Assembly (NCBI GenBank): GCA_964388105.1
Contig: CAYLYQ010000006.1
Location: 1 to 62,847 of the forward strand
DNA length: 62,847 nt
Direction: 5' to 3'
Source: ZC4RG35 sp964388105
GTDB lineage: Bacteria; Actinomycetota; Acidimicrobiia; Spongiisociales; ZC4RG35
Below the pieces are notes generated by a model that saw only the letters and a list, made by a program, of their open reading frames with translations, was not told the origin of the DNA and did not search any database. Numbering within the stretch: position 1 is the stretch's first letter; the number at the start of each line of letters is the position of its first letter. The position numbers were made by a program, and so were the translations under genes. Positions 7,680-16,758 of this stretch are shown here, one piece after another.

Positions 7680-9080
7680 ATGGCAGACCTCGAGACTCTC
7701 TTCGCCCGGGCGGCCCGCGAGGCCGCAGACTTTCGCTCATCCCTGGAGACCCGGCCGGTCCAGGCCGCGGTTGACCAGTCCGAGGCCCTGCGACGCCTGA
7801 ATGTCCCGTTTCCCGACGAGCCACGCGATCCAGCGGCGGTCATCGAACAGCTCATCGACGCGGCCCGTCCGGGCCTGATGTCGACCCCGGGACCGCGGTA
7901 CTTCGGGTTCGTCGTGGGAGGTGCACTTCCCGCGGCCTCGGCGGCCGACATGCTGGCGGTCGGCTGGGATCAGTGCGCTTTCAACGGGTTCTTGGCACCG
8001 GCCGCGGCTGCGGCCGAGCAGGCCGCCGGCGCCTGGCTCAAGGACCTCCTGGGGGTTCCCTCCGGCGCAGGAGTCGGCTTCGTCACCGGGGCACAGGCAG
8101 CCAACACCGTCGGGCTGGCCGCCGCCCGCCACCACCTGTTGCGCCAGGCAGGTTGGGACCTGGAGGCCCGAGGGCTGTGGGGCGCGCCGCGGCTCCGAGT
8201 GATTGCCGGCGCAGAACGGCATGCCACGATCGATCGGTCGCTGCGTCTCCTCGGATTGGGCACCGACTCGCTGGAGGTGGTTGCTGTGGACGCCCAGGGC
8301 GCCATCGACGTCGATCACCTGGCGCAGGTCCTCCGCGACGGTCCGACGGGCCGCGAGGACCCCACGGTGGTGTGCCTGCAGGCGGGCAATGTGAACACAG
8401 GCGCCATGGACAACCTCCGCGCGGCGACCGACCTCGCCCACGAACACGACGCCTGGGTGCACGTCGACGGGGCATTCGGGCTCTGGGCCGCGGCCAGCCC
8501 TTCTCTTCGTCACCTCGTCGACGGGGTGGAGCTGGCGGACTCCTGGGGTTGTGATGGGCACAAGTGGCTCAACGTGCCTTACGACTCGGGTTTCGCATTC
8601 TGTTCCCGTCCGGAGGTGCAGACGGCCGCGATGTCCTACACGGCGTCATACCTCACGGGCTCGGGCACGGCTCCCGGAGCCGCCGACTACACCGCCGAAT
8701 CGTCGCGCCGCGCCCGGGGCTTTGCCGTGTGGGCCGCGCTGCAGGAACTGGGACGACAGGGTGTGGCCGACCTGATCGACACCTGTTGCGCTCACGCTCG
8801 CCGGTTTGCCGACCTTCTCGACCGTGCCGGCCTGGAGATCGTCAACGATGTGGTGCTCAATCAGGTGATGGTCGGATTCGGCGGGGACGGGGCGGAGGCC
8901 GACGCCCGCACCGACGCCGTGATCGCAAGGATCCAACAGGACGGCACCTGCTGGATGGGCGGCACCACTTGGCGCGGCCGACGACTGATGCGAATCGCGG
9001 TCTCCAACCACTTGACGACCACCGACGACATCGACCTCTCCGTTGCTGCGATCTTGCGGGCCGTCGACGAAGCCGGCTAG
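7680..9080 (+). CDS. Group II PLP-dependent amino-acid decarboxylase
   Basis: The 466-residue protein belongs to the glutamate/aromatic-amino-acid decarboxylase fold-type I family. The cofactor lysine is in GCDGHKWLNVPYDSG (Lys295), and HVDGAFGLW supplies the aspartate that contacts the pyridine ring. It would remove the alpha-carboxyl from an amino acid; the substrate cannot be read from sequence, and members of this group may have other activities. It is divergent from the ccm operon across a 94-base spacer and convergent with the following nuclease gene, the two stop codons sharing CTAG at 9077-9080. Confidence 0.82.
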   Translation: MADLETLFARAAREAADFRSSLETRPVQAAVDQSEALRRLNVPFPDEPRDPAAVIEQLIDAARPGLMSTPGPRYFGFVVGGALPAASAADMLAVGWDQCAFNGFLAPAAAAAEQAAGAWLKDLLGVPSGAGVGFVTGAQAANTVGLAAARHHLLRQAGWDLEARGLWGAPRLRVIAGAERHATIDRSLRLLGLGTDSLEVVAVDAQGAIDVDHLAQVLRDGPTGREDPTVVCLQAGNVNTGAMDNLRAATDLAHEHDAWVHVDGAFGLWAAASPSLRHLVDGVELADSWGCDGHKWLNVPYDSGFAFCSRPEVQTAAMSYTASYLTGSGTAPGAADYTAESSRRARGFAVWAALQELGRQGVADLIDTCCAHARRFADLLDRAGLEIVNDVVLNQVMVGFGGDGAEADARTDAVIARIQQDGTCWMGGTTWRGRRLMRIAVSNHLTTTDDIDLSVAAILRAVDEAG

Positions 9081-10696
9081 GCCACCAGCTTGCGGATCGG
9101 GCTCACCGGCAAGGCCAGATGGCCGGTGCTGTCGGTGATCCTGGTCGACGATCGGTGCAGCCAGCGCCAGATCAGGAGCGCCTCCTCGGCGGCCTCCACG
9201 GTGGGAGGGACCGGTGGCGACTCCTCGCGGGTGACGGGAGCGAACAGGGCGGCGCCGCTGCCCGCGGCGCGGGTCTCGACGAGGAGCCCGTGGTCGATGA
9301 CCACCCGACGGCCGGCGTCGTCCTCCACCTCGAGCAGCCCGGCTCGGGTCAGGGCGCCCCACATCCGCCGGGTCTCCAATGCTCGGGCCAGGGCGTCGTG
9401 CCGATCCCGCACCCATGCCGCCTGCTCGTAGCGCTGGTCGGAGGAGAATCGGCCCATCCGCTCCACGAGGGGCCGGAGGAGAACGTCGGGATCGGCTTCT
9501 ATCCCCCGCACGAAGGTGTCGACGACTGACGCGTACTCCTCCTCGCTCATCGTTCCGTCGCACGGGCATCGGGCAACGCCGATCTGCCCGCCGGCGCACT
9601 TCCCGGTGCGTGAGCCCGGCCTGCTGGCGCATCGCCGGATCGGGACGGCGTCCCAGATGGCCATCACCACCTGGTCGGCGGCCTTCTTCGACCGGAAGGG
9701 ACCAAGGAGCCCGCGGGTCTCCGGGTCGGCCTTGCGAACGATCGAAAGACGCGGGAATCGCTCGTCGGTGAGCTTGATGAAGTGCGAGCTCTTCGGCGGC
9801 TTCGACCGGCGGTTGTAGCGGGGACGGGTGGCGTGGATCGTCCGCAACTCGGTGATCTCCGCCTCGAGCGAGCTCCCACAGACGACGTAGTCGATGCTGT
9901 CGAGCTCCCGGATCAGGTCCCCGATGCGGCGACGGCTGTCGCCGTAGAAGTACTGGCGAACCCTGGCCCGCAGGTTCGACGCCTTGCCGACGTAGATCAC
10001 GTGGCCGTCGCGGTCCTTGAACATGTACACCCCGGGCTGGCGGGGGAGGTGCTCGGTGAGCTTGATCTTGCCGTAGTGGGCGGAGCCGCGGGCGCGGGGC
10101 AGTGCGATCAGGTCGTCGAGGTTGGTGACACCGATCGTTCCTGCCCGCTCCAAGAGGGAGTGGAGCACGTGTGCCGTGGCCTTGGCATCGTCCAACGCAC
10201 GGTGAATGGGTGTCACCGGGCTCCGGAAGTGCGATGCCAGCGTGGCCAGGCGCATGTTGCGCACCTCCGACCCGAGGAGCCTCCTTCCGAGCCGGACGGT
10301 GTCGACGGTCTGGTTGGCGGGAACCGGGTAGCCCAACCTCCTCGCTTCGGCGGAGATGAACGAGAGGTCGAACCGGACGTTGTGGCCCACGAGGACTGAG
10401 TCGCCGGCGAACTCGAGGAACGCCGGCAGAACGGCGTCGATCCTGGGAGCACCGAAGACCATCAGCTGCGTGATCCCCGTGAGGATGGTGATGAAAGGCG
10501 GGATCGCAGAGCCGGGGTCGACGAGGGTCTGGAACGAGCCGATCTCCTCACCCCCCCGATACTTCACCGCGCCGATCTCGGTGATGGCGCAGTCCTTGGG
10601 GGAAGCCCCGGTGGTCTCGATGTCGAACACGCAGAAGGTGACGTCGTAGAGCGGCGTCGACAGCTCGTCGAAGCTTGCCTGGTGGGCGACCTGCAT
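9077..10696 (-). CDS. Fused DEDDh exonuclease and GIY-YIG endonuclease (UvrC-N-like)
   Basis: Residues about 18-190 form a DnaQ-type 3'-5' exonuclease with motifs DIETTG, VGHNVRFDLSF and HRALDDAKA. From about residue 215 comes a GIY-YIG domain (QPGVYMFKDRDG then VIYVGKASNLRARV) like the N-terminal part of UvrC or Cho, followed by a cysteine-containing segment and a UvrBC-like region, but no RNase H-like UvrC C-terminal domain. This two-nuclease fusion is a known actinobacterial architecture, probably acting in DNA repair. The ATG at 10696 is chosen over 10822 because TAGGAT lies 7 bases upstream and the conserved sequence starts soon after. About 539 residues. Confidence 0.87.
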   Translation of the reverse strand: MQVAHQASFDELSTPLYDVTFCVFDIETTGASPKDCAITEIGAVKYRGGEEIGSFQTLVDPGSAIPPFITILTGITQLMVFGAPRIDAVLPAFLEFAGDSVLVGHNVRFDLSFISAEARRLGYPVPANQTVDTVRLGRRLLGSEVRNMRLATLASHFRSPVTPIHRALDDAKATAHVLHSLLERAGTIGVTNLDDLIALPRARGSAHYGKIKLTEHLPRQPGVYMFKDRDGHVIYVGKASNLRARVRQYFYGDSRRRIGDLIRELDSIDYVVCGSSLEAEITELRTIHATRPRYNRRSKPPKSSHFIKLTDERFPRLSIVRKADPETRGLLGPFRSKKAADQVVMAIWDAVPIRRCASRPGSRTGKCAGGQIGVARCPCDGTMSEEEYASVVDTFVRGIEADPDVLLRPLVERMGRFSSDQRYEQAAWVRDRHDALARALETRRMWGALTRAGLLEVEDDAGRRVVIDHGLLVETRAAGSGAALFAPVTREESPPVPPTVEAAEEALLIWRWLHRSSTRITDSTGHLALPVSPIRKLVA

Positions 10697-10703
10697 TCCG
10701 GCG

Positions 10704-10709
10704 ATCCTA
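10704..10709 (-). promoter_or_regulatory. -10 element TAGGAT of a leaderless promoter
   Basis: On the minus strand TAGGAT (TANNNT) ends 7 bases before the ATG at 10696, and no ribosome-binding site is seen. Confidence 0.5.
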
Positions 10710-10833
10710 GATCGAACAGGCGTTCGGTGTGGGAAATGCGGCGAGGGGGCCAAATCGGCGGTGCCGCCTGTGAGCCACGGCCGTGCGGTTGTGACCATCC
10801 GCCGGCGCGTGGCGCGGGCCATACTCAGTAGTC

Positions 10834-11601
10834 GTGCCCCCCGAGATCACCTCGACTTCCAATCCCAGGATGAAGCGCCTGCTTCGTCTGGGTAATCGGG
10901 CCGATCGCGACTCCGAAGGGGTGTTCGTGGTCGAGGGGCGTCGGCTGATCGAACGGGCGTTGCAGGCGGGGTTCGTGGCCGAGGAGGCCTACGGCGACGG
11001 GTCTGCAGCAGTGGACGGCCTCGAGACGGTTGGCGTCGAGCCGGCCGTCCTCGACCGGGTTTCCTACCGTCGGCGATCGGAGGGACTGATCGCCGTGTTT
11101 CGCCAGCGTCGCAGCGGGCTGGAGGACATCGCTCTCGACGACGGTTCGCTGGTCCTCGTCGCCGAGAACCTGGAGAAGCCGGGCAACCTCGGTGCGATCC
11201 TGCGCACGGCGGACGCGGTCGGCGCCGCCGCGCTGGTCACCGTCCCGGACCCCATCGATGTGTTCAACCCCAACTCGATCCGAGCGTCGACCGGGGCGGT
11301 GTTCACCGTCGCGTCACCGGGGGCGGGCGTCGCCGACCTCCGGGTGTGGCTGTCCGAACACGGGGTGAAGCTGATCGCGGCCGACCCCGCCGCCAGGACC
11401 GTGTACTGGGATGCCGACATGACCGGCTCGGTGGCGCTGATGGTGGGGGCCGAGGACACGGGGCTCACCGCCGAGGCGCTGGAGGCAGCCGACGAGACGG
11501 TCTCGATCCCCATGGCCGGAGTGACGGACTCGCTCAACGCCTCGGTGGCGATGGCGATCCTGGCGTACGAGGCGAGACGCCAGCGGGCGGCCCGGGCATA
11601 G
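10834..11601 (+). CDS. SpoU/TrmH-family RNA 2'-O-methyltransferase
   Basis: An SPOUT-class methyltransferase of 255 residues. The N-terminal region is the substrate-binding part (RLGNRADRDSEGVFVVEGRRL, typical of TsnR/RlmB-like enzymes). The three SpoU motifs are NLEKPGNLGAILRTADAVG, LMVGAEDTGL and IPMAGVTDSLNASVAMAI. It would methylate a ribose in rRNA or tRNA using S-adenosylmethionine; the target nucleotide is unknown. The start is GTG without a visible Shine-Dalgarno; CATACT lies 8 bases upstream and may be a -10 element. Confidence 0.87.
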   Translation: MPPEITSTSNPRMKRLLRLGNRADRDSEGVFVVEGRRLIERALQAGFVAEEAYGDGSAAVDGLETVGVEPAVLDRVSYRRRSEGLIAVFRQRRSGLEDIALDDGSLVLVAENLEKPGNLGAILRTADAVGAAALVTVPDPIDVFNPNSIRASTGAVFTVASPGAGVADLRVWLSEHGVKLIAADPAARTVYWDADMTGSVALMVGAEDTGLTAEALEAADETVSIPMAGVTDSLNASVAMAILAYEARRQRAARA

Positions 11602-11638
11602 CCCGGCACGCCCGGCGCAGGCGGCGGCCGGGTCCAGG

Positions 11639-11644
11639 TAGCTT
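11639..11644 (+). promoter_or_regulatory. -10 element TAGCTT of a leaderless promoter
   Basis: TAGCTT (TANNNT) ends 6 bases before the ATG at 11651; no Shine-Dalgarno is present. Confidence 0.5.
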
Positions 11645-11650
11645 GAGCAC

Positions 11651-12244
11651 ATGGACTTCTCCGACGTGCTCGCCCGCCGCCGCATGGTGCGCAACTACAC
11701 CGACGAACCGATCGACCCGGACATTCTCGAACAGGTGGCCGGTGCCGCCTTCCGCGCCCCGTCGGCGGGCAACTCCCAGGCGCTCGGCGTCGTCGTGATC
11801 ACGGACAGCGATACCCGCCGGGCGATCGCCGATCTCGCCGGAGAAGGCTCCTACATCGAGGCCGGCTTCGACCCGTGGATCTCCCGCGCCCCGGCACACG
11901 TCGTGATCTCGGTGAGCGAGGAGGTGTACCACCGCAGGTACCGGGAACCAGACAAGCTCGGGCCCGACGGTGAGATCGAGTGGCCCGTGCCCTTCTGGTG
12001 GGTGGATGCCGGCGCCGCGATGATGGCTGTCCTCATGGCGGCGGTGAATAACGGGCTCGGCGCAGGGTTCCTCGGTGTGCACTCCCTGCCCGCCTTGGCG
12101 GAAGTCCTCGGCCTTCCCGAAGAGCAGAAACCGATCGGTGTCATCACTCTCGGTCACCCGGCCCCCGACCGCCGGTCCGGCAGCCTCGACCGTCGTCCCG
12201 ACCAGGCGAACGTGACGATCCACCGGGAACGATGGGTCGGCTGA
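11651..12244 (+). CDS. Nitroreductase-family FMN oxidoreductase
   Basis: The 197-residue protein has the nitroreductase opening (an RRMVRNYTDEPI-type FMN phosphate-binding arginine cluster), then RAPSAGNSQAL and a later GLGAGFLGVHS segment that lines the flavin site. Such enzymes are usually homodimers that reduce nitroaromatics, quinones or flavin-like substrates with NAD(P)H; the physiological substrate is unknown. It stands alone between unrelated genes. Confidence 0.85.
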   Translation: MDFSDVLARRRMVRNYTDEPIDPDILEQVAGAAFRAPSAGNSQALGVVVITDSDTRRAIADLAGEGSYIEAGFDPWISRAPAHVVISVSEEVYHRRYREPDKLGPDGEIEWPVPFWWVDAGAAMMAVLMAAVNNGLGAGFLGVHSLPALAEVLGLPEEQKPIGVITLGHPAPDRRSGSLDRRPDQANVTIHRERWVG

Positions 12245-12271
12245 CCCCTCGCGAGTTGCGGTGAAGCTGGT

Positions 12272-12277
12272 TACGGT
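12272..12277 (+). promoter_or_regulatory. -10 element TACGGT of a leaderless or near-leaderless promoter
   Basis: TACGGT (TANNNT) ends 6 bases before a TTG at 12284 and 9 bases before the ATG at 12287. Confidence 0.4.
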
Positions 12278-12286
12278 GGCCGATTG

Positions 12287-13210
12287 ATGACGGCATCTCA
12301 ATCCGACATGGAGCGGGCGCCTGCCGCGCGGGGGGATCTGGCCGTGGTTTGGACTCGGGGCCGCGGGTGCGCCGAGCTGTCCGAGCTTCTCGGCGGTGAG
12401 TCTGAGCGCATCGGTGGCGCCGACCTGGCTGCGGAATGCATCGATCAGCGAGCCGATCTTCTCGTCGCCCGCAAGCTCCCGGGGGACTTCGACCTGGTCA
12501 ATGTGGCCGTGCCCATCGACTTCGAGCCCGAGAAGGTGAAGCGGGTGGTGGCAGCGGTCGGCGGGGGACCTCACTCCCTCCTCGCCGCCGGGGTGGCCGC
12601 GCGGCTCGGCCGCGCCCTTGGAGTCCCCGCGGAAATGGTGTCGGCATCGGTGCCCGACGACGAGAGCGGCGCCACCGCCGTCCTCGACCGAATCGGCTCC
12701 AGCGTTCCTGACATCGAAGGTCGCGTGGTCGCGGTGGACAACGTCGAGCGCCTTCTCGAAGGGGTCGACGAAGGCACGCTGGTGGTTCTCGGGGCTTCTG
12801 GCGGGTCGTGGCTGCAACGGATGCTGTTCGGGCCCGGTGCCCGCTTGCGTCGCACCGCGCAGACCGGCCTGGTCATCGTCAGGAGCGCCCCCGACCGGGT
12901 GTTTCGCTTCATGGGCGAGCCGGTGTACGTGGCACCGCTCCGCGAGGCCAAAGACACGCTGCGTTTCCACGATCAGAAGGTCCTTGCGGTCGCGGAGGCA
13001 GGGCGCCTCATCGGGGTGGTCCGGCGGGACCGTCTCGTCGGCGCGGGGAACGCCTCGGTTGGGTCGCTCATGGAAGACGCCCTCTCGGTGAGGGTGGACG
13101 GGACCATCGAAGAGGCGTGGGAGCTCGAGCCCGACTTCGGCACCGACCCCATCCCGGTCACGGACGATGAGGAGCATCTCGTGGGTGGCTTGTCGCTGCC
13201 CGTGGGCTGA
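12287..13210 (+). CDS. Hypothetical protein with Usp-like domain and degenerate CBS-like C-terminus
   Basis: I do not recognise a specific family for this 307-residue protein. Residues about 70-200 look like a universal-stress-protein (Rossmann-like) fold: GGGPHSLLAAGVAARLGRALG then a strand-helix series ending LVIVRSAP. The last 95 residues (from EPVYVAPLREAKDTLRF to EEHLVGGLSLPVG) resemble a pair of short CBS motifs with the recurring pattern of a strand followed by LIGVVRRD or LVGGLSL. Both parts suggest nucleotide sensing, but this is inference from pattern only. The TTG directly before the ATG is an alternative start. Confidence 0.5.
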   Translation: MTASQSDMERAPAARGDLAVVWTRGRGCAELSELLGGESERIGGADLAAECIDQRADLLVARKLPGDFDLVNVAVPIDFEPEKVKRVVAAVGGGPHSLLAAGVAARLGRALGVPAEMVSASVPDDESGATAVLDRIGSSVPDIEGRVVAVDNVERLLEGVDEGTLVVLGASGGSWLQRMLFGPGARLRRTAQTGLVIVRSAPDRVFRFMGEPVYVAPLREAKDTLRFHDQKVLAVAEAGRLIGVVRRDRLVGAGNASVGSLMEDALSVRVDGTIEEAWELEPDFGTDPIPVTDDEEHLVGGLSLPVG

Positions 13211-13230
13211 GAGCGACCAGAATCCGGGTC

Positions 13231-14145
13231 ATGACGTCTCGTTCCTTCTTCAAGGGTTTGCTGTGGACTCTGGTGGCGCTGGTGCTCGTGTTCCACGTCG
13301 CGGGCGGGTGGTACTTCTCCGGAGTCCTCATCGATGATGCATTCGTCCCCGACCCCGACCCGATCGAGATGCCGGCGTCAGCCGGCGACCTGGGAATCGA
13401 AGAGGTCACCTACGAGTCCCCGCTGGGCGAGTTCGACGCCTGGTACATCCCCGCCTCGGGTGACACCTGGGTGATCCACGTCCATGGGAAGGGCGCCACC
13501 CCGGCGGAGGCGGAGCCCTTGTTCGAGCCTCTCCAGGAAGCGGGTTACCCGCAGCTCTCGATCACCTACCGGAACGACGAGGGTCAGCCGGCCGACCCCA
13601 GCGGTTACTACCAGTACGGCGTCACCGAGATGCACGACGTCGCGGGGGCAGTTGACTACGCCCTCGAGTCCGGTGCCTCCGGTGTCGTCCTCTACGGGTA
13701 TTCGACAGGCGGTGCTCACGTGATGAGCTACGCGTACCGCAACGCCGTCGGCTCGGTGAGGGGGCTGATCCTCGACTCGGGCAACCTCGACATGGGCAAC
13801 ACGGTCGACACCGAGGCCGCGCGGCGGGACTTGCCTGTGATCCCGGCGACGGTGCCCCCGACTCTCTCCTGGGTCGCCAAGTTCATCACCTCGCTCCGCA
13901 TGGGCGTCAACTGGCAGACGATCAACTACATCGCCCAGGCGGAGGCCCTGCGCGCGCCGACCCTTCTCATCCACGGCGATGCGGACGAGACGATCCCCGT
14001 CGACCAGAGCCGTCGGTTCGCCGAGGCGGCGCCCGACCGTGCGCGGCTGGTCGTGTTCGAGGGCTCCGGTCACGTCGACTCCGTCGTGGACGACCCGGAT
14101 CGGTACCTGTCAGAGGTGCTGTCCTTCCTGCAGTCGGTCGACTGA
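13231..14145 (+). CDS. Membrane-anchored alpha/beta hydrolase (serine peptidase S9-like)
   Basis: A 304-residue protein with one N-terminal signal anchor (about residues 8-30) and an alpha/beta-hydrolase domain facing outward. The oxyanion segment VIHVHGKG, nucleophile elbow GYSTGG, acid loop HGDADETIPV and GSGHVDS give a complete Ser-Asp-His triad in the expected order. It resembles BEM46/YfhR-type hydrolases of unknown substrate. It lies 20 bases after the Usp-like gene and 24 bases before the ABC transporter operon. Confidence 0.8.
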   Translation: MTSRSFFKGLLWTLVALVLVFHVAGGWYFSGVLIDDAFVPDPDPIEMPASAGDLGIEEVTYESPLGEFDAWYIPASGDTWVIHVHGKGATPAEAEPLFEPLQEAGYPQLSITYRNDEGQPADPSGYYQYGVTEMHDVAGAVDYALESGASGVVLYGYSTGGAHVMSYAYRNAVGSVRGLILDSGNLDMGNTVDTEAARRDLPVIPATVPPTLSWVAKFITSLRMGVNWQTINYIAQAEALRAPTLLIHGDADETIPVDQSRRFAEAAPDRARLVVFEGSGHVDSVVDDPDRYLSEVLSFLQSVD

Positions 14146-14169
14146 ACCGGCCGGCGGTGTGGTGATCCC

Positions 14170-15276
14170 GTGCCCCGAGACGTCATGATCCGACTGGACA
14201 CGGTGCGGAAGGTGTTCCCCGGCTCGCCGGCCCCCGCGGTGGGCAGCCTCAGCCTCGACATTGCGGAAGGCGAGTTCGTCACTCTCGTGGGCCCTTCCGG
14301 GTGTGGGAAGACCACCACCCTGAAGATGATCAACAGGATCATCGAGCCGACTTCGGGGCGGATCGAGGTAGGGGGCCAGGACATCATGTCGCTCGAGCCT
14401 CATGTGTTGCGACGCTCCATCGGCTACGTGATCCAGCAGGTGGGGCTGTTCCCGCACCGCACGGTCGCGGAGAACATCGCCACCGTCCCCGGTCTCCTCG
14501 GATGGGATCGCGGAAGGATCGCGGAGCGTGTGGACGAGCTGATCGACCTGGTGGGCCTGGAACGCGAGATGCTCGCCCGCTTCCCGGCCGCCCTGTCCGG
14601 CGGGCAACAGCAGAGGGTCGGGGTGGCTCGAGCGCTCGCGGCCGACCCGCCGGTCCTGCTCATGGACGAGCCGTTCGGGGCCGTGGACCCGATCGTGCGT
14701 GCCCGGCTCCAGGAGGAGTTCCGCGCCTTGTGGGAGCGGCTCGGCAAGACCGTGGTGTTCGTCACCCACGACATCGAAGAGGCCGTCAAGATGGCCACGA
14801 GGGTCGCCATCCTCAACATCGGCGGTGTCCTGGAGCAGTACGACCGGCCGGAGGAGATCCTGATGAATCCGGCGTCGGAGTTCGTGGCGCGTTTCCTCGG
14901 TCCCGAGCGCGGCCTGATGCGGCTCGGCCTCATCCCGGTGTCGAGCGCCAATCTCGGTCGCGGCCCGGTCGTGGACGTCTCGGCCAGCCCCGCCGCAGCG
15001 ACCGCGGTCATGATGGATCACGCCGTCGACTGGGTGGGGTTGGTGGATGGCCGGATTCTCCTCGGCTGGGTGCCGGCGGAGGAGGTGGGGGAGAGGCCCC
15101 TTCCCGAGCTCGAGCCCCGGCCCTTCCTCGTCACCCTCCGCCCCGACGACTCGATGCGCCAGGCTCTCGACGCGGTGGTCACCTCCCGGACACGGGTCGC
15201 CGTCGTGCTCGGGGACGGAGGCGAGTACCTGGGGATGTTGGACATCGACCGGGTCGCGGAGGAGATCACGGAATGA
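14170..15276 (+). CDS. opuCA: Osmoprotectant (glycine betaine/choline-type) ABC transporter ATPase with CBS domains
   Basis: The 368-residue ATPase powers uptake through the two permeases that follow. Walker A is GPSGCGKTT, the signature is LSGGQQQR, Walker B is LLMDEPFGAVD and the switch is VTHD. From about residue 250 a C-terminal region with two CBS-like motifs (VGLVDGRILLGWV and VVLGDGGEYLGMLD) matches OpuA/OpuC-type ATPases, where CBS pairs sense ionic strength or cyclic-di-AMP. The GTG start is uncertain; an ATG at 14185 is equally close to the conserved sequence. The stop overlaps the next gene as ATGA. Confidence 0.88.
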   Translation: MPRDVMIRLDTVRKVFPGSPAPAVGSLSLDIAEGEFVTLVGPSGCGKTTTLKMINRIIEPTSGRIEVGGQDIMSLEPHVLRRSIGYVIQQVGLFPHRTVAENIATVPGLLGWDRGRIAERVDELIDLVGLEREMLARFPAALSGGQQQRVGVARALAADPPVLLMDEPFGAVDPIVRARLQEEFRALWERLGKTVVFVTHDIEEAVKMATRVAILNIGGVLEQYDRPEEILMNPASEFVARFLGPERGLMRLGLIPVSSANLGRGPVVDVSASPAAATAVMMDHAVDWVGLVDGRILLGWVPAEEVGERPLPELEPRPFLVTLRPDDSMRQALDAVVTSRTRVAVVLGDGGEYLGMLDIDRVAEEITE

Positions 15277-15941
15277 CCCTGGCCCAGGCTCAGCCGGTCA
15301 TCGACTGGGACTGGATCACGCGCAACCTCGACGACATCTGGCAGGCCACCGTGGAGCACTTCTCCCACACGATGCTCGCGGTGAGTGCCGGCCTGGTGAT
15401 CTCGTTCGGGCTGGCGCTGGTCGCCCTGCGCTGGCGGCACACGTACGGCCCGATCACCTGGGTGACCGGGGTCCTCTACACCATCCCGTCGGTCGCGCTC
15501 TTCACCTTCCTGGTGCCGGTCTTCGGCCTCACCAGCATCCTGACGGCCCAGGTCGCTCTGGTCTCGTACACGCTCCTCATCCTCATCCGCAACATCGTCG
15601 CCGGGATCCGGGGAGTCCCTGCGCACGTCATCGAGGCATCCCGCGGGATGGGAATGACCGAAAGGTCGATCTTCTATCGCGTCCAGCTCCCCCTCGCCCT
15701 TCCCGCCATCATCGCCGGGATCCGTGTCGCGGCCGTGACGACGGTCGGACTGGTCACTCTGACGGTCATCGTGGGGCAGGGTGGATACGGCGTCTTCATC
15801 CTGCGCGGGATCGGGAGGCAGTTCCTCACGGAGGCACTGGTGGGCACGGTGGCGGCGGTGGTGATGGCGGTGGTGATCGACTTCTCGCTGGTCGCCGTGG
15901 AGAGAGCGGCGACACCGTGGGCGGGGGGGAAGAGCACCTGA
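15273..15941 (+). CDS. opuCB: Osmoprotectant ABC transporter permease 1
   Basis: A 222-residue inner-membrane permease with about six hydrophobic segments and the ABC-permease EAA loop (HVIEASRGMGMTERSIFYRVQLPLALP). GVLYTIPSVALFTFLVP is typical of the OpuCB/OpuCD/ProW group. It overlaps both neighbours (ATGA before, TGATG after), so the transporter genes are translationally coupled. Confidence 0.87.
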   Translation: MTLAQAQPVIDWDWITRNLDDIWQATVEHFSHTMLAVSAGLVISFGLALVALRWRHTYGPITWVTGVLYTIPSVALFTFLVPVFGLTSILTAQVALVSYTLLILIRNIVAGIRGVPAHVIEASRGMGMTERSIFYRVQLPLALPAIIAGIRVAAVTTVGLVTLTVIVGQGGYGVFILRGIGRQFLTEALVGTVAAVVMAVVIDFSLVAVERAATPWAGGKST

Positions 15942-16663
15942 TGATCGAGTTCTTCCGGGAAGTCGCCGCATGGTTCGCCGACCCGGCGAACTGGTCGGGA
16001 AACCGCGGGCTCCCGGTCCTCCTCGCGGCCCATGTCGGCCTGACACTGGTGTCCCTGGGAGTGGCAGCCGTGCTGGCACTGCCCCTCGCCGTGTACCTGG
16101 GCCACAAGAAGCGAGGCGGATTGCTCGCAGTGTCGCTGGTCAACATCGGGCGAGCCCTCCCGACCTTCGGAGTCATGGGAGTGCTGTTCCCCATCACCCT
16201 CGGATTCGCCCTCACCCAGACACCGCTCGGCTATTGGGCGACGCTCATCGCCATGGTGGTCCTCGCCATGCCGCCGATGTTCGTCAACGCGTTCACAGGA
16301 GTCCGCGACGTCGACCCGGGGCTGGTGGAGGCCGCCCGGGGCATGGGCATGACCGAGCGTCAGGTGCTGTCCCGGCTGGAGCTCCCTCTGGCCCTCCCGC
16401 TCGTGATGGCCGGGATTCGCACAGCCGCCGTCGCGGTGGTGGCGACCGTGACTCTGAGCGCATGGCTGGGCTACGGCAGCCTCGGGACCTACATCTTCAT
16501 CGGGTTCGCCCAGCGTGATCAGGTGCTTGTCTTTGCCGGCGGGCTGGTCGTTGCGGTGCTGGCGGTGCTGACCGAGATCGGCCTGGGTGGGCTCGAACGG
16601 ATGGTCGACCCGGTGCGGCGAGGGCGCAGGGCCGCGGGCCGCGTCCCGGTGGCTCCCAACTGA
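15941..16663 (+). CDS. opuCD: Osmoprotectant ABC transporter permease 2
   Basis: The second permease, 240 residues, has the same fold and an EAA loop (GLVEAARGMGMTERQVLSRLELPLALP) closely similar to that of permease 1, suggesting an ancient duplication. VNIGRALPTFGVMGVLFP matches the OpuC permease pattern. A heterodimer of the two would form the membrane channel. A 95-base spacer with its own ribosome-binding site separates it from the binding protein. Confidence 0.87.
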   Translation: MIEFFREVAAWFADPANWSGNRGLPVLLAAHVGLTLVSLGVAAVLALPLAVYLGHKKRGGLLAVSLVNIGRALPTFGVMGVLFPITLGFALTQTPLGYWATLIAMVVLAMPPMFVNAFTGVRDVDPGLVEAARGMGMTERQVLSRLELPLALPLVMAGIRTAAVAVVATVTLSAWLGYGSLGTYIFIGFAQRDQVLVFAGGLVVAVLAVLTEIGLGGLERMVDPVRRGRRAAGRVPVAPN

Positions 16664-16758
16664 CACATCATCCCCCCGGAATGCCCGGCGTGAAGCCGTG
16701 GTTGACTTCTCTCGCCGCTCGAGGGCGGCATGACAATTGCAACCGGAAGGAGAGACCC

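Noticed and set aside
11534..13177. 547-codon minus-strand open frame opposite the nitroreductase and Usp-like genes
   Set aside because: It lies antisense to genes with clear motifs, is rich in His, Arg and Gly as expected of a high-GC shadow frame, and has no recognisable domain.
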